From positions 7,780,013 to 7,844,012 of the forward strand of contig JARCOQ010000006.1 of the NCBI GenBank assembly GCA_029207755.1: DNA of 64,000 bases. The letters run 5' to 3'. The translations under genes were made by a program, and so were the position numbers. The notes beneath the pieces were generated by a model. That model was not told where the DNA came from, searched no databases, and worked only from the letters and a program-made list of their open reading frames with translations. The stretch's first letter is position 1. The number at the start of each line of letters is the position of its first letter. The DNA comes from Chamaea fasciata. Taxonomy: Eukaryota; Chordata; Aves; Passeriformes; Sylviidae. Of this stretch, positions 37,019-48,892 are shown piece by piece.

Positions 37019-40000
37019 CTGGAGAGAGAAGAGGGTTTGGTTTACTCAGATGGGAGAGGAGCAAGAAGGCAATTAAGGGTCCTTTAGCCTTAGGCTGCAG
37101 TCAGGGACCTCCCAGAGAAAGCTGCAAAGTGTTCCTAAATCCTGTTTGTGCAAGTGAATGATCTGCCACCATTTCAGGTAGTGACAGACAACAGAAGGTT
37201 GTATCTCAAGATACACTGATGGTCAAATCTAATATTAATTAAAAAATAAAGTGGGCTTTTAAAATTTCCCGCTGACTTCTGCACACTCCTGTCCTCTCAT
37301 TAAGCCTTTCTCTAAATTCAGAAAGGAATGAAGAAAGAGCTCAGGATTTGCAGAGGGGTTTTTTTGTTTGTTTGTTTTTGTTTTTGTTTTTGTTTTGTTT
37401 TTTTGAGTTAGACAGAGTGTTATCCTTTCAGAGAGATGTTTTCTCATTGGAATGTGTTGCCTGCAGAGAAGTTTGAAAGGAGGCTTTCCAGACAGCCAAC
37501 ATGCACCCAAAATGATGGAAATTACTGCTCTCCATAAACTGAGAGTTTTATGCTGATCTAATGAGTTGGGGATTTGGCACCCCGTTTCAGGGAAGATTAA
37601 TTGGTGGTGGAGAATGAATCCTTCTGCTGCCAGCAAGGATTGCAGGCCAGATCCGGGGGTGCTCTTTAAGGGACTGAATTGCACTGTTAACTTCCAAAGA
37701 GCTTCCTTTCACTAAGCAGAAGCTGCTCAGAGCAGCTGGAATTTCCTCTCTTAATCAAAACTGAAATATGGTACAATAGGTAAAACCAGAGCTCTGTCGA
37801 GTTTAGGGCTGCTGAAGGAGAGGCATCCTTGGGAACGTGATTTCCTGAGGTTCCTGTATTACAGTCACTGCATCACGACAAAGTGGGAGAGCTCTGCAGG
37901 GTGTTTTTCTTCCCACAGAGACAGAATATCCTTGCACAGAGCTGGCAACAGGGTTTGAGATAAGTGAAAAATGCAAGCATTCTCCTAAACAAGGCTGCAT
38001 GAAGAGCTCTTTCTTATCATTTCTCCCCTGGAAAGGCAGACGAGGATCAGGAAAGTGCTGGGTGTAATAGATATCCCCTGTGAAAATGACATTCTGTTCC
38101 ATTTTACAGACAGTTTTAAAAAATGCAACCTGCCTTTAAAAGAAAAATAAACTTGTAGGGGTCCATTTTCTACTGGGGAGGGACTGCAGAGTGTTTGGGA
38201 GGGACTGCATGAATTTGGAGAGCTAAATGGCAATTGCCGCTTGTACCAAAAAACCCATGGGTGTATAACAAGGAACAGGAATTTATCTGATTTAAAAGGT
38301 GCTTTGATTGGCAAAGAATGAGGCTCCAGAGGTGTGAGCATGCTGTTCCAAAGTTTCTTGGCAACCCAGCTGTTCTGAGCAGTAGCCCAGCCCTGGTTGC
38401 CCTTGAGCAGTAGTTGGGACTTCTTGTGTCTCTCTGGCCACAAGCTCCGGGGTACACAAGGCTTGCAAAAGTGCAGAAGCGGTTTCCTGCAGAGCAGGAG
38501 AGGTGAGCAAACCAGCTGCAGGGAGGTCGATTTGCAGAGGCAAAATGTATGTGGGCAAAAAGCATTTCCTCTTCCGAACCAGGAAATCACAATTCTAATT
38601 CTGATCGTGTTTTCCTGGTGACCCAGGGTGAGGGGTGGCACTGGGGAGGCAGGAGGGAAAGGATAAAAAATGGTTCCTGTGTGCCCTAGAAACTGGGTTA
38701 CCCCTCAGTCTATTCCTGTCTGCGCTGGTGTTTCTCAGGAGAGTCATGAGAGGCTGCAGCAGCCTCTCTGCTACTGTTCCTTGGTGCTTGTTGGGAGGCA
38801 GGGAGCCTGGTGCTGTTGGTCCTAAATGGTGCAGAAGGAGATTTGGGATGCAGCAGCTTACATGTAATCCATGGGGACATCTGAATATGCAGTAATGGAA
38901 TTGAACGGTTTGGGGAGGGGAAGAGATTAAATACGGTCACCCCCAAGCTCAAGTTGGGAATGGTGCATTGGAAGCAGAGAAATGTGGTTAGTTATGAGCA
39001 CTGGGGGATGCACAAAGTTTTCGGGCTGCCACAAACACCTCCTGTCTTTCTGTTTTGTATCTGCTGCAGGGTCAGAGCTCAATTATTTGAATGAATTAAT
39101 AGTTGAAAAAGCAAACAAAACCCCAAACAGACAGAAAGCCCCAAACAAAACCAAAAATAGAGTACAGGAGAACCTTCTGTTCCGTTTTTGCCCTCAAGTC
39201 ATTGCTCAGGCTCCTCCCAACCAACTTCTATCAGATGAAGAATTTTTAGGTTGCTTTTTGGCACCTGCCTCCTTTATCTCTTGAGGGTGAGATGTTGCCA
39301 AGTTGAAGAGAAAAATTATTTATGTTGCCTGTCACTCACCTCTTACACCTGCATCTTCGTCTTCTGGTTTCTAAGAAAAGAGAGAAAATGTTTTAGTTCA
39401 AAGGTACCAAGTGAAAGAAACACTCAGGAAAGAAACACTCCAGTGAGGTAGGGCTGGTGTTCCCCTGCAGCTGATATCTTTAAGACTAATAATGGATAAA
39501 CCAAGCCTATTTTTGAGGAAATCCATGCCAAGGAGTGATGCTGCAGCTCATGTTATGCCAGTAATCCGTTTAAATATTTTCATTAATTAATCTTTAAAAT
39601 GAGTAGCAGCAGCAAGGTCAGCCTGGGAACACCGAGGGTGAATTATTTCTGTTTGCTGTCTCCAGTGACTTTGGCACTTTGCTACTGCTGAAAATCCCTC
39701 AGCAGCAATTATTTTTGCAGCAGGTGAGTGGCAGTGATGCCACGTCGCATGCACCTGAGGTAACAATGCTCTTCCCCATTTTAGCCTCTGTGTGGTTACT
39801 TTGGGGTACATTCAGCAAAATAAAACACCCAGACGTTAATTTTAGACTAAGGTAAAAATCCATCCTGAAGGGCTTGGAAATTACTGCAGAAATTAACTGC
39901 AGCTGAGAGCTTTTCATTGATCATAATGTAATGAAATTTCTCATCTGGTTCCAGCTTGAGCTGCTGTGGGGACTCTCAGCATTTGCTGGAGCATATTTAC

Positions 40001-42515
40001 TCTGTTAGGTTAGAGTGTTTCAGGCTCTGGGATTTTAACCTCTGACACACCCATTTATGAGCCAAGACAGTTGGTAGGGTAAGTACTGTCTTTTTCTAAT
40101 CTATTTTTCTTCCTTGAAAGTCTTTTCCAACACAAATAATTTTCTGACAATGTGATTCTAAGTTGATAAATCTTTTTCATCTTAATCCTACTGATGAGGA
40201 TTAAAATACACTGATTTTAACAGTGGTCCTTGTCTTGCATTGACTATGTCCTGATTATCAGCTGCCTCCCAAAACTGCCAGAACATTCATCTCCCTGAGG
40301 GGCAGGGCTGTGGTCTCAGGACAGAGGTGCACCCAGAGAGGGTTGTGGGGAGCCTTACGTTGGCACAGCACGATGGTGATCACCAGGGCGATGAGGAGCA
40401 GGAGGCAGGCACCTGCTAAGGGGACCCAGATGAAGATGTGACAGAAGAAATTCAGATCTTCCTCCATTCTTCTCTCTGCAGGAATAGAGAAGAGGAATGT
40501 CCACCAGGTGCTCATGGCCGGTGTTACAGACAGTTCTGGTGTAACCATTTTTCTGGGGGCTCAAGGGAGGATACGTGGGCAAAAGTTTTCTCATGTTTCC
40601 TGCTGAGGCTAAAAGCAGCCCCAGTCCCAAAGGCTGTACCCTCCCTGCCCATGTTCCTGGTGTGCCCAGGCACAATCATGCTTTTTTACGTCATGTTTAG
40701 CCTTCCTTAGGTTGAACGAAATGTTGAAATTTTATCCTTGTGGCTGTGATAAAGAAGCTCCGTGGATCTTCTCTCTCCCTCCTGATCCCAAAATGCCTTC
40801 AGGATCCCCCTTGGTATCAGTGGACCAGAGTCCAGCCCTTCCCCTCTCCCTCCCTGCATTCAGGTTACCTGGATCTGGAGTTTGGAGGTCGGGGTCCGCA
40901 GTTATGCCGTGCTTGGAAGTGGGTCCACATGTGGTGGGTGCCACTACAGTGGTGACTGTAAGTGAAATGAATGAATTCAGCATGTAGGGAAATACAATAA
41001 AACAGATCTCTCCTGCCCCTCTGCTCTCTTACCCTGTTACCCAGGGCACAGGCACTCCTGAGTTCTGCTCCAGGAGAACTTCATAGAGCCAAGTTCGGTT
41101 GGGGTCTCCCTAAAGAGGGTCTCCCAAGAGCCGAGAGGGAGCTGCAGCCTCCTTATTTCTCACCTTCTAACACCATCCTCACAAAGCCTGAGCCTCCTGA
41201 GCTTGGTGGTACCTTTGGGACCTGTGTGTGCTGAGGAAGGACGGGGTGGTGGTGGACTTTGTTTTAATCTTCTCCCTTCAGAGCCATGGGTGGGATGGAG
41301 CAGTGGGGATGGGAAGATGATGCTGGGTCAGCCCAATCATGTTTGCCTTTGGGCAGGAGCAGTCCCAGGAGGAGAGGTGGGAAGCAGGGAGCCTCTGGCA
41401 GGAGGACCAGTGGGTTGGTCACAGGATGCCTTGGGCAAGCAAGCGGGGAAATGGGGTTGGTGGGAGGGATGGCTGGTTCAAAGGGCACGGGCAGGAGGTG
41501 CTGGGCATTTTGGCAGGGTGAGGTTGGGTGAAGGTGTTGCTGACCTGGAAGGAAGGCAGGCTGGCCAGGACTGAAGTACAGCTTTTGGTTGAAAATCACC
41601 ATGCAGAAATACTTCCCCTCATCCTGCGGTGTGAAAGATTTCACTACCAAATGATAGGACACATCCTCTTTCCAGGCCTCAAAGCGTGTGGATGTTTTCT
41701 GATTCCCCTCAAAGGTGACCCGGGACACAGAACTGATGAAGGCAATGAAGTGAAGGGTCCCACTCTTGTCCTTGTAGATCCAGAATGCACCAGTGGGCTT
41801 GTCACTGCGACACTCCAGCTCCAGCTTCTGTCCCACCCGGAGCTGGTCCTTGGGAGACCTGACCTTTATGTCAGGTGACTGGGCATAAGTCCCAGGGCAG
41901 CCTGCAGGAGAGAAATCCTTGCTGGAACCACTTGGGAAGAGTCAAAGGGTTCTCTGAGGAAACCTCCCTCCCCGTCCATGGGCTGGAAGTACAAATGGAA
42001 AGGGAAGACCTGCGTGTCTGGATGACATGAAGGTTTTCTTGGAGTCCTTGCTGGGATGGCACATGAAGGGTGCTCAGCAATCAGTCATCTGGGCTTTAAA
42101 GATGGGTGCTGCCCTTCCAATGCCTTCTCCGGGACATCACACCTTCCCAGCTTCTCTGAAGTGACTCCCTTTGCACTTCTTGCCAAGCCCCTTTTTTCCA
42201 CCCTTCTCCCTCCCCTCCGGAACCACTCATTGCATCCATCTCCCTTCCCAGTGCAGGTGGTGCTGCAGTCACCCCTCTGGCTGCCCTTTGCTGGCTGAGG
42301 TGATTCTGCCTTTTCCCCCCCTCAATTACTGAGCACATGTCTAAGTCAGCCTTTTTGGTTTGATTTTTTCCTCCCCTTTAACTAGTGAGTCCTATGTCTT
42401 GGATTCAGTGGAAGGGTTTTGCTTTCCCATCCCGGTGAAGGGGCTGCACAGCCCCGTGTCCGTACTCACAGAATCCCAGAGTGAGCAGCAGGATCAGGGC
42501 AGGAGACGTGTCCAT
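36973..42515 (-). CDS. CD8A: CD8A, T-cell surface glycoprotein CD8 alpha chain (complete, 6 coding exons)
   Basis: Exons 42515-42470, 41901-41545, 40955-40869, 40475-40359, 39370-39340 and 37018-36973 join in frame (GT/AG throughout) to 684 nt, 227 aa plus TAA. The signal is MDTSPALILLLTLGF. The IgV domain has Cys46/Cys115, Trp56 and DEGKYFC. The Thr/Pro hinge has one cysteine (Cys144). The membrane helix is about 176-200 (IFIWVPLAGACLLLLIALVI). The tail is QTRRRRCRCKR then HANKKPPTKPRTPN. CD8 alpha forms alpha-alpha and alpha-beta co-receptors that bind MHC class I on the T-cell surface; the Cys-x-Cys tail with basic residues is the family's zinc-clasp site for the kinase Lck. Exon number, phase-1 junctions and size match vertebrate CD8A. 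It lies between CD8B and RMND5A as in other amniotes. The final exon is small and was chosen for its strong polypyrimidine tract, correct phase and tail-like sequence. Confidence 0.9.
37359..37404 (+). repeat. T-rich TTTTG/TTTG simple repeat
   Basis: A run of tttg and tttttg units inside CD8A intron 5; low complexity, probably an old poly(A)/poly(T) tract. Confidence 0.8.
37405..39339 (-). other. CD8A: CD8A intron 5 (main part)
   Basis: The intron between the 31-nt tail exon and the last exon is about 2.3 kb. Several long open frames on both strands cross it, but none has a recognisable domain. Confidence 0.7.
39340..39370 (-). CDS. CD8A: CD8A exon 5 (Lck-binding basic tail, 31 nt)
   Basis: Acceptor tttcttag, donor AGAG|gtgagt. 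In the phase set by exon 4 it reads QTRRRRCRCK followed by the first two bases of an Arg codon. The arginine run and Cys-x-Cys are the hallmark of the CD8 alpha tail. Confidence 0.9.
39371..40358 (-). other. CD8A: CD8A intron 4
   Basis: About 1 kb. Only its first 130 or so bases (down to about 40220) resemble the sequence below the paralog's membrane exon. Past that the duplicated block ends, which explains why the paralog lacks exons 5 and 6. Confidence 0.7.
40359..40475 (-). CDS. CD8A: CD8A exon 4 (transmembrane)
   Basis: 117 nt, acceptor attcctgcag, strong donor CAAC|gtaagg. Encodes ERRMEEDLNFFC, the helix IFIWVPLAGACLLLLIALVI, then TIVLCQ. Confidence 0.92.
40869..40955 (-). CDS. CD8A: CD8A exon 3 (hinge/stalk)
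   Basis: 87 nt, acceptor cacttacag, donor CCAG|gtaacc. Encodes TTVVAPTTCGPTSKHGITAD then PDLQTPDP. One codon shorter than the paralog, with a single cysteine at a different place. Confidence 0.9.
41545..41901 (-). CDS. CD8A: CD8A exon 2 (IgV domain)
   Basis: 357 nt. Differs from the paralog by only three bases, all amino-acid changing: Val38, Glu45 and Asn120 here. Acceptor ctcctgcag, donor CCAG|gtcagc. Confidence 0.94.
42470..42515 (-). CDS. CD8A: CD8A exon 1 (signal peptide)
   Basis: ATG at 42515; same protein sequence as in the paralog (one synonymous change); donor T|gtgagt. Confidence 0.92.
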
Positions 42516-42612
42516 CTTCCCCTGGGGTGTGTGTCCTTGGGGCTGGTGTAGCACAGCTGAGATGATCTTTGTCACTTGGCTTGGGAGGCTGTGTCGCTCT
42601 TTGGGGAGGATG

Positions 42613-42623
42613 TGATGTCATCA
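42613..42623 (-). promoter_or_regulatory. CD8A: CRE-like promoter element of CD8A
   Basis: TGATGTCATCA about 100 bases upstream of the start codon, next to the ETS-like GAGGATGT; conserved in all three local units. Confidence 0.45.
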
Positions 42624-42630
42624 GGACCCT

Positions 42631-43700
42631 CATGGGTAAGGAGGTGATTCTCGGCATCTGTGGAGGAATGATGAAAAAAAAAGATTTCTGAAGAAATTAG
42701 TTTCTTGTCCAGAGTTTGGGCCAATATATCTTTATCAGTCCTTAATGGGGCCTCAAGGCTTTTTCCTGGATGACTTCCCTAGAGATCCAGTGATGCTGCT
42801 TGTGGCAGAGGTAGGATCAGCCACCACACCCTGCTGTCCCCAGCCCTCTGGGGATCCACAGCTGCTCCCGCTCTGCAGAAGTTATGGACGCGTCCCATGC
42901 TTTTGATGCAGGCTGCACTTTGCTTTTCTTGGCAGGGATTCTGCCTCCCTCTCTTTAGCACACTCAGGGGTCTCATGTGGATGTCAGAGCCCACACTGTT
43001 TAGTTACCCAGCAAGTGAGATGCAGCTGTTTCATGGCATAGATACACGTATCATTTATCTCCAAGCGCACGTGCTGCTGGCACACAGCTGGGTTCTTCAG
43101 GTGCTTGACTGTTCTCTTTGCAATTCTTCTTTGTTTAATTCTTCTTTGCAATTGCAAATCTCTTCGTGCGGTGCAGGTGATCTGTGAGCAGAAACTTCAC
43201 ATTAAGTGCCCAGTGTCCAGGGTGTGCTTTGTTCTTTGTTTATTTTAACAATTCGTGGCCCTCTTCTCTCACCACAGGTGCTTCCTCTCTACCAAAAAAA
43301 CCCCCTCGTGTGCCTCAATAGAGAGGCCCTTGCTGCTGCCTCCAGGTGACCACTTGCACATGGGGGTGGGTGATGTTTCCTGGAGCACACACAGTAACAA
43401 CCGTTTCACCAGCCTGTGAGGGGCTGGGCTAGTGTTTGATTTCTTTCTTTCTTCGTGGCTTTCCTGTTGATTACTTTTTTCTATATTTTTTTCCCCCCTC
43501 AGTATCCCTCTGCAAAGAAAGCCCGTTTTTCCTGGATCTGTCAGAAAGTAGCTGCTACTGGGTTTGATGTCGTTTCTATTGGGTCTCAGAGCTAAATCAC
43601 TGAAAATGGTTTAGGAACTGGGTTTATTTCTCTGGGCTTCAATGCATGTTGGTGAGTGAAGAAAGCTCCTGTTAAGCCTGCTGAGTTATGTGAAATTCGT
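42631..43700 (-). repeat. Upstream flank of CD8A (older duplicated segment)
   Basis: Diverged counterpart of 33593-34465 and of 34590-35090, with matching anchors (gaccacttgcacatgggggt near 43347; ttggtgagtgaagaaagctc near 43650). Likely holds CD8A upstream regulatory sequence; no reading frame of note. Confidence 0.7.
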
Positions 43701-46700
43701 GCTTTTGTTAGGCTTGGGAGACTAATGATGCCTGCCTCGAATAAAGCAAATAAAAGTAAAATGGAAATGAATGTGCTGGCCAATGAGGATGAGACAAAAA
43801 ATTCATCAATTCTAGGTTCTCACTCTGCTGTTGAGTGACCATGCAGTGCACGTTCTCAGAGATGTGGTGACGGATGTGCTGGGAGAATCTGTTCAATTGA
43901 AGGATCATCCAGGAAGGGCTAGTGCCTTTCTTAATAGGGGCTCTTGCCTCTGAAAATAGTAAATTTTATTATGAATCAGTCCAGGGTACCTAACTGACAC
44001 CCAAATATTCCTTTCCTCTCTGTGGAGGTGTCCTTGATCTTGGCCATCTTTGCTCACAGATTTAGTTGATTTCCAGGCAAGGCCACCTTTTCCTCTGCTA
44101 GTGAATATATCTTTTAAGGCAAGGCAAAAAGCTTATTGTCAGCTGGGAGATATAGCTGCAAGAGGGCTATCACACATCACTTTTATACTGACTTCTGTGA
44201 TAAGGTATTGTGTAGTACAAAGCTATTTCTATTTTGCATATCAACAAAGAAGAAAAAATAAAGTGACAGTGATAATTTTTTGATTAGGAAAAGCTCCAGA
44301 ACACAAGGAGGACTGCCAGGGAAAATCTCTGATTTAAAATCAACACTTGTATAAATAATTTAGATTGGTTAATGTAAGTTTAATACTGATGACCAACTCC
44401 AAAACTGGGGGGGGGGGAAGGTGGGTAATCAGATTAATTAAGGAATCTCCTTGATTTTCATATGTTCTGGTTTGCCTGTTTGTCCTCTATACAGTATTTG
44501 AGAATAGGCTGTCATATCAATGAACACTTGCATTAATAACGTTTTATTAGTAATTTAGTTAGTAATTTCTGTTGTAGTGTCACTGGTATGATAAGACTAA
44601 GGAAGAAGAAGAAATACTCAGACAACCAGTTACTTCTGCAGAGCATCATACAAGAGAAGTCAGGAGACCAGACAGATTGATTAGAAATTAGAAGGAATTC
44701 CTTTTTTCTCCCAAACCTACATATAAGTTTCATTTTACTCACAGCTAGGGTTACAGGACTCCAATTGCTAATGAACTCCAACCTAAGTTGCGTATGACTT
44801 TATATACTAGGGCCAGCCTAGTATTTAATTAATGTCAAATAATTAGTAGAAGACAGGAGCAAGGAGACAAGAGACAAAATCAGGCAGGGATGAGGCAGAG
44901 TAACAAGGATTCACCTGTTTTTGATCAGGGCTTAGCAGGAAGTGAATTTAGGATTCATTTTCTCTGCTTTTTTACATCCATTTGACAGAGAGGGAATGGG
45001 AAATGAGAGGGAGCTGAGGCACCAGAGCTGGAGAACATACTGAGTTTTGGATTTGAGTTCTCAGTCATTTTGTGGAAAGCTCTCAGGGACTTTTTCATGG
45101 GGTAAGAGCCCCTTCAGTTTCTCAGTGTCAGTCATAGCAGACATTGCCTGGATGTCTCACAGTACTGCATGGCTGAAGGTCCTCTGGGGACACGGGAGTC
45201 ATGCTGCCATGGTGGGTGATCACAAAAGGAGCACCAAAATGACTGTGCTCTGACAGGTCCATTGCTCTGCTGCCCACGGTGTCTCTTAGTGCTCCAGAAG
45301 GACATCCCATTGCCAAGCAGTGATGCCACATTCCTGAGGATGAGCAGCTGCTCTTGGGCTCCCTGTGAGGGGTCAGTGATGGTAACCGAGGGGTGACACC
45401 AGACTGTCTTTGCCACAGCACTACTGACTCTTCCTGTTCTTAACCCTTGAAGGATTGCATTAAAAATTTCCATTCTACTTTCATAAAGAGGAATGGAAAG
45501 TTTCAATGAAGGTTTCAAAAATTAAGTCTCAAATTACAAGTACTGTTTTTTGAACAGAGGGAAAAATACAATGTTGAGACTCTAGCAGGCAGCTTTTCCG
45601 GTGTGAAGTGAAGCTGTGGTTTATGAGCCCCTTGCTGCCCCCCTTTTCTTTGCAAAGCTGCAGCACTTAAAGGGGTTTGCAGAATGTCAAGTGCAAGAGT
45701 CACCCACCAGGCGTTCACACAATTTTTTCCGCTGTAGCCTCGGGTTTCCAACCCGGTGGCCAATACTGCCCACTCTTCTGGGTACCCTCTGTGTGCACGT
45801 CACATACCTCAACATCCAGAATGCAAACCACAAACACTCCTGTGCCCTCACCTCTCCTTGGCGTAGCCTTTAACTGACCATAGGGTTGAAAATCTCTATA
45901 ATCTCCAAGGTTGTTGGTACCTCAGCTGAAAGTTTGATAGGAGATCTGGATGTATTGGGAATTTTCCTTGTGGGAAACTTCCTCTCTTGGTGCTGCAGAG
46001 CTTGTTTGTGCTGGCACTCAGTAAATCAGCAATTTGTGATGGTATGTTTTTGAGACTGGTGACAATGTACTCTGACAGTGCTCCAGCTGCAGTTAACAGT
46101 GGAAAGGCTGGTTTTCTGCCCCTCCAATCTAAATACCACAGATTTAGACTAGAATTAAAAAAACAAAACCAAAAACCTAATGTTTTTCTAACTCTGTATA
46201 GACTTAAGGTAAATTTTCTGCTTGGCTCCAACATTTTTTTTTGTCTGTACTGTTCAAGTAGGTGAACAGGTCTCGTTATCTCATTTCCAATTCTCAAAAT
46301 CAGATTTCTGTTGGGTTCAAGGCACTGTTTGATCGTTGTCCTCTGCGTTCAGCTCCCTTCCAGGGTCTCATAGCCTTGGTGTAATCCCTACAGATGACGT
46401 CTTCTGTCACCACCAATCCAGAGTCTTGCCATATCTGGTCTCCTTCTTTGCTGCACACTGCCTTCTTCCCCAAAGACCTTGGGCAGGAAATCCTGGTGGA
46501 GATCCTTCAGGGAGTTTCTGGCTCCATCTGTGTGGTGCAGGAGAACTTTCCCAGAGCAGGGTATTGCTGTGCATCTTTACTGTTAAAATCTTTGAGAGGG
46601 AACGAACTTCCGCAGCAGGTCATAGCTAATGGAATGGAGGAAAGGTTCCCATTTCTGCTCTCTACCTCTCTTGCTGGCAGAGCTGGCAGGATGGAAACCC

Positions 46701-48892
46701 ATGGCTTGCTGGAGACAACTTGCTTCATCCATTTTGTGGTCCTATTAATAGTGTTTGCTGGCTTATACAGCTTATTTCTTCTCAATTTTGCATTTATTTG
46801 AAAAAAGTCCCAACCCCTCTGTTGAATTAGACCTGTAAGTTGCAACCCTAAGCCACAATACCCTGATCAAAAGGGACAGAGTGGGAGGGAGGTGGCACCA
46901 AAAAGCAGCAGCTGGCTTAATGCCCTTCTGCCATCAACAAAACAGACCGGATTTGGTGCTGAGTTTCACTTTTAACAGCCTGATGCCCACAGTACTGCAA
47001 AGAGAAGTGTGTGATTACTCTTCCTGTGCCTGTTCTCCTGCAGGCACCACTGCACTCCCTGTTTGTGAGCATTGGACTCAGAGGTCAAATGGCAAATCAT
47101 GTCTAAAACAAATCTTGCAAACTTTATTCTTATGCACATTAATTCCCTTGCATTTATATATTGTAAATACAGAACTGCAGAAAGATTTTATAGAGGCTGG
47201 GCAATAGTGGGGAAGGTGAAATTTGGAGCAGGTGATCGTGAAGTGTTGTGTGAAAGGAAAACCAGTCCTGACTTGCCTATAAAATTTGGGGTAAGACAGG
47301 TACCACCATGGAAACATCAACTCTTTGCCTAGCAGGAAAAGCAAATTCAATGTCAGCAGGTAGGAAGGAAATTAGATATAAACCAGAGAATACAGCTTTG
47401 CCATTGTGATGTCCAATGCACTGCATAAATCCTGAATGTTGTCTGTTGGTCTCACCCCTCATCTCACAGAGGGGACTCAAATAAGAGGTAGTAGAGCAAG
47501 AAAAGGTTCAGAACAGGACAAAATGTAGGATCAGATGTCTGGGATGGATTTTGTGTGACTAGGACTCTTTACCCTGGAAACATGATTTTAATGGATTTAC
47601 ACTAAAGGTCTTCAGGGTAAAGGAGTGGCTGGAAAGGAGTGGATGAAAGGAGTGGATTGATTATTCCCTGCTTTTCTAGTAGAGAAAGTAAGGGGCAGCA
47701 GATGGTGGGTGAGGCTGAAAGCAAAAGAAATCCCTCACCCTGGGATGTCCCTGACAAAGGACACTGTGGATGCAGAGCCTGGACAAATCCTTGGAAGAGA
47801 GGTTCATTGTAGGTTACTCAATAGACAGCAACAGGCTCAGGAAATCTATTCAGTTAAAAACAGACTGATTATTAAGGGAGAGTGTCATATATGATTTTCT
47901 TGTCATTATTACTTAGCCATCTGCTCACAGCCAGTGTTGGAGACAGGATAGTCATCTGGATGAATCGTTGCTTTGAATCAAACCAGTCATTATTATATTC
48001 TTAAATGTGAGATCTCATTACAATATGTCATTTTAAGGAAGCTATTTGTTACAAAAATCCACATCCATTTCCTCTGAAACACTATTAATTTTCCAATTAT
48101 CTCATTCTTTAATGCTGGACACTTTAATCTTCCTTAGCTGTTCACCCTGCACAAGGACATTTATCCCAAAAACAGCTCCTGTGGTTTTTCACAGGAGAAC
48201 ATTTATCCCTCTTGGAAAAGGGACAATGGCCAGGAAAGATGTTTGACTCTGGGCAACTAACTCAGTTTGTGTTCCAGCTTTAGGAAAGCAAGTGATCCAG
48301 GTTTGAGGACCAGGAGAATTTGTAGAGAGTCAGCTACCTTCCTCTGGCATCTCCTTGGTGATGTCACCTCGGGCTCTGCACAGTGGGATGTGACCCATAT
48401 TTGTAATTGTATCAAACTGGCTATGGCAGTGATGGGTGTCAGATTAAAATGAAAGGACCTGAGGAAAGGCATCTATTTCAGTAATGGCTGTTCCACCAGT
48501 GCTCTGACTCATTTCCTCCTGCATCCAGATGACTTGAGACACGTATTTTAATAACAGGAATGTCATTTGCAGCTCATTTCTCAGGGCAGGAATATACAAT
48601 CCCAGCCCCCAGGAATATTTTGTGTATTTTTTTTTAAGTGACTGATAGAAAATATCCCAACTTGAATTTTGCATTCAGCATTGATGTTAAGAAATAATGT
48701 TTTGAAGCCCTGTAGATGGGCATCAGTGCAGGACAACACCTCTCCCTAAGACATCAATCAGTGAGGTTACCTCATGCTTGTGCTGGATGATTGCACTTGG
48801 ACTTTGTTGAAGAATGGCATCAGCTCTTCTGTGACCCTGCCTGTAAACCAGAAGTCCCCAGAGCTCAGCATCTCATCCCTGCTGTGCCTGAA
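43701..48892. other. Gene-free interval between CD8A and CD8B, proximal half
   Basis: AT-rich sequence with a G run at 44407-44417 and a possible old CR1 remnant at 47920-48000. Open frames up to about 135 codons occur on both strands without recognisable domains. In mammals the equivalent interval carries CD8 enhancers; I cannot identify any here. Confidence 0.6.
47920..48000 (+). mobile_element. Possible ancient CR1/L3-like remnant
   Basis: The segment cagccagtgttggagacagg, followed by a ctggatgaat..ttgaatcaaaccagt-type stretch, resembles the 3' end of old amniote CR1 families. Strongly decayed. Confidence 0.45.

Larger units (their letters stand above)
41072..42630. repeat. High-identity duplicated tract, copy 2
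   Basis: Partner of 32034-33592: about 98.8% identity by eye with no net indel, ending abruptly on both sides. Contains the CD8A signal and IgV exons, the intron between them and the proximal promoter. Confidence 0.9.

Noticed and set aside
37985..38641. Minus-strand open frame of 218 codons
   Set aside because: Lies wholly inside CD8A intron 5, has no recognisable domain and no splice signals joining it to the gene in the right phase.
38750..38850. Alternative last exon for CD8A (acceptor near 38826, reading TNSTRLPASQQAP...)
   Set aside because: The phase fits, but the sequence does not resemble a CD8 alpha C-terminus; the exon at 37018-36973 has a stronger acceptor and a Lys/Pro-rich tail ending like other CD8 alpha chains.
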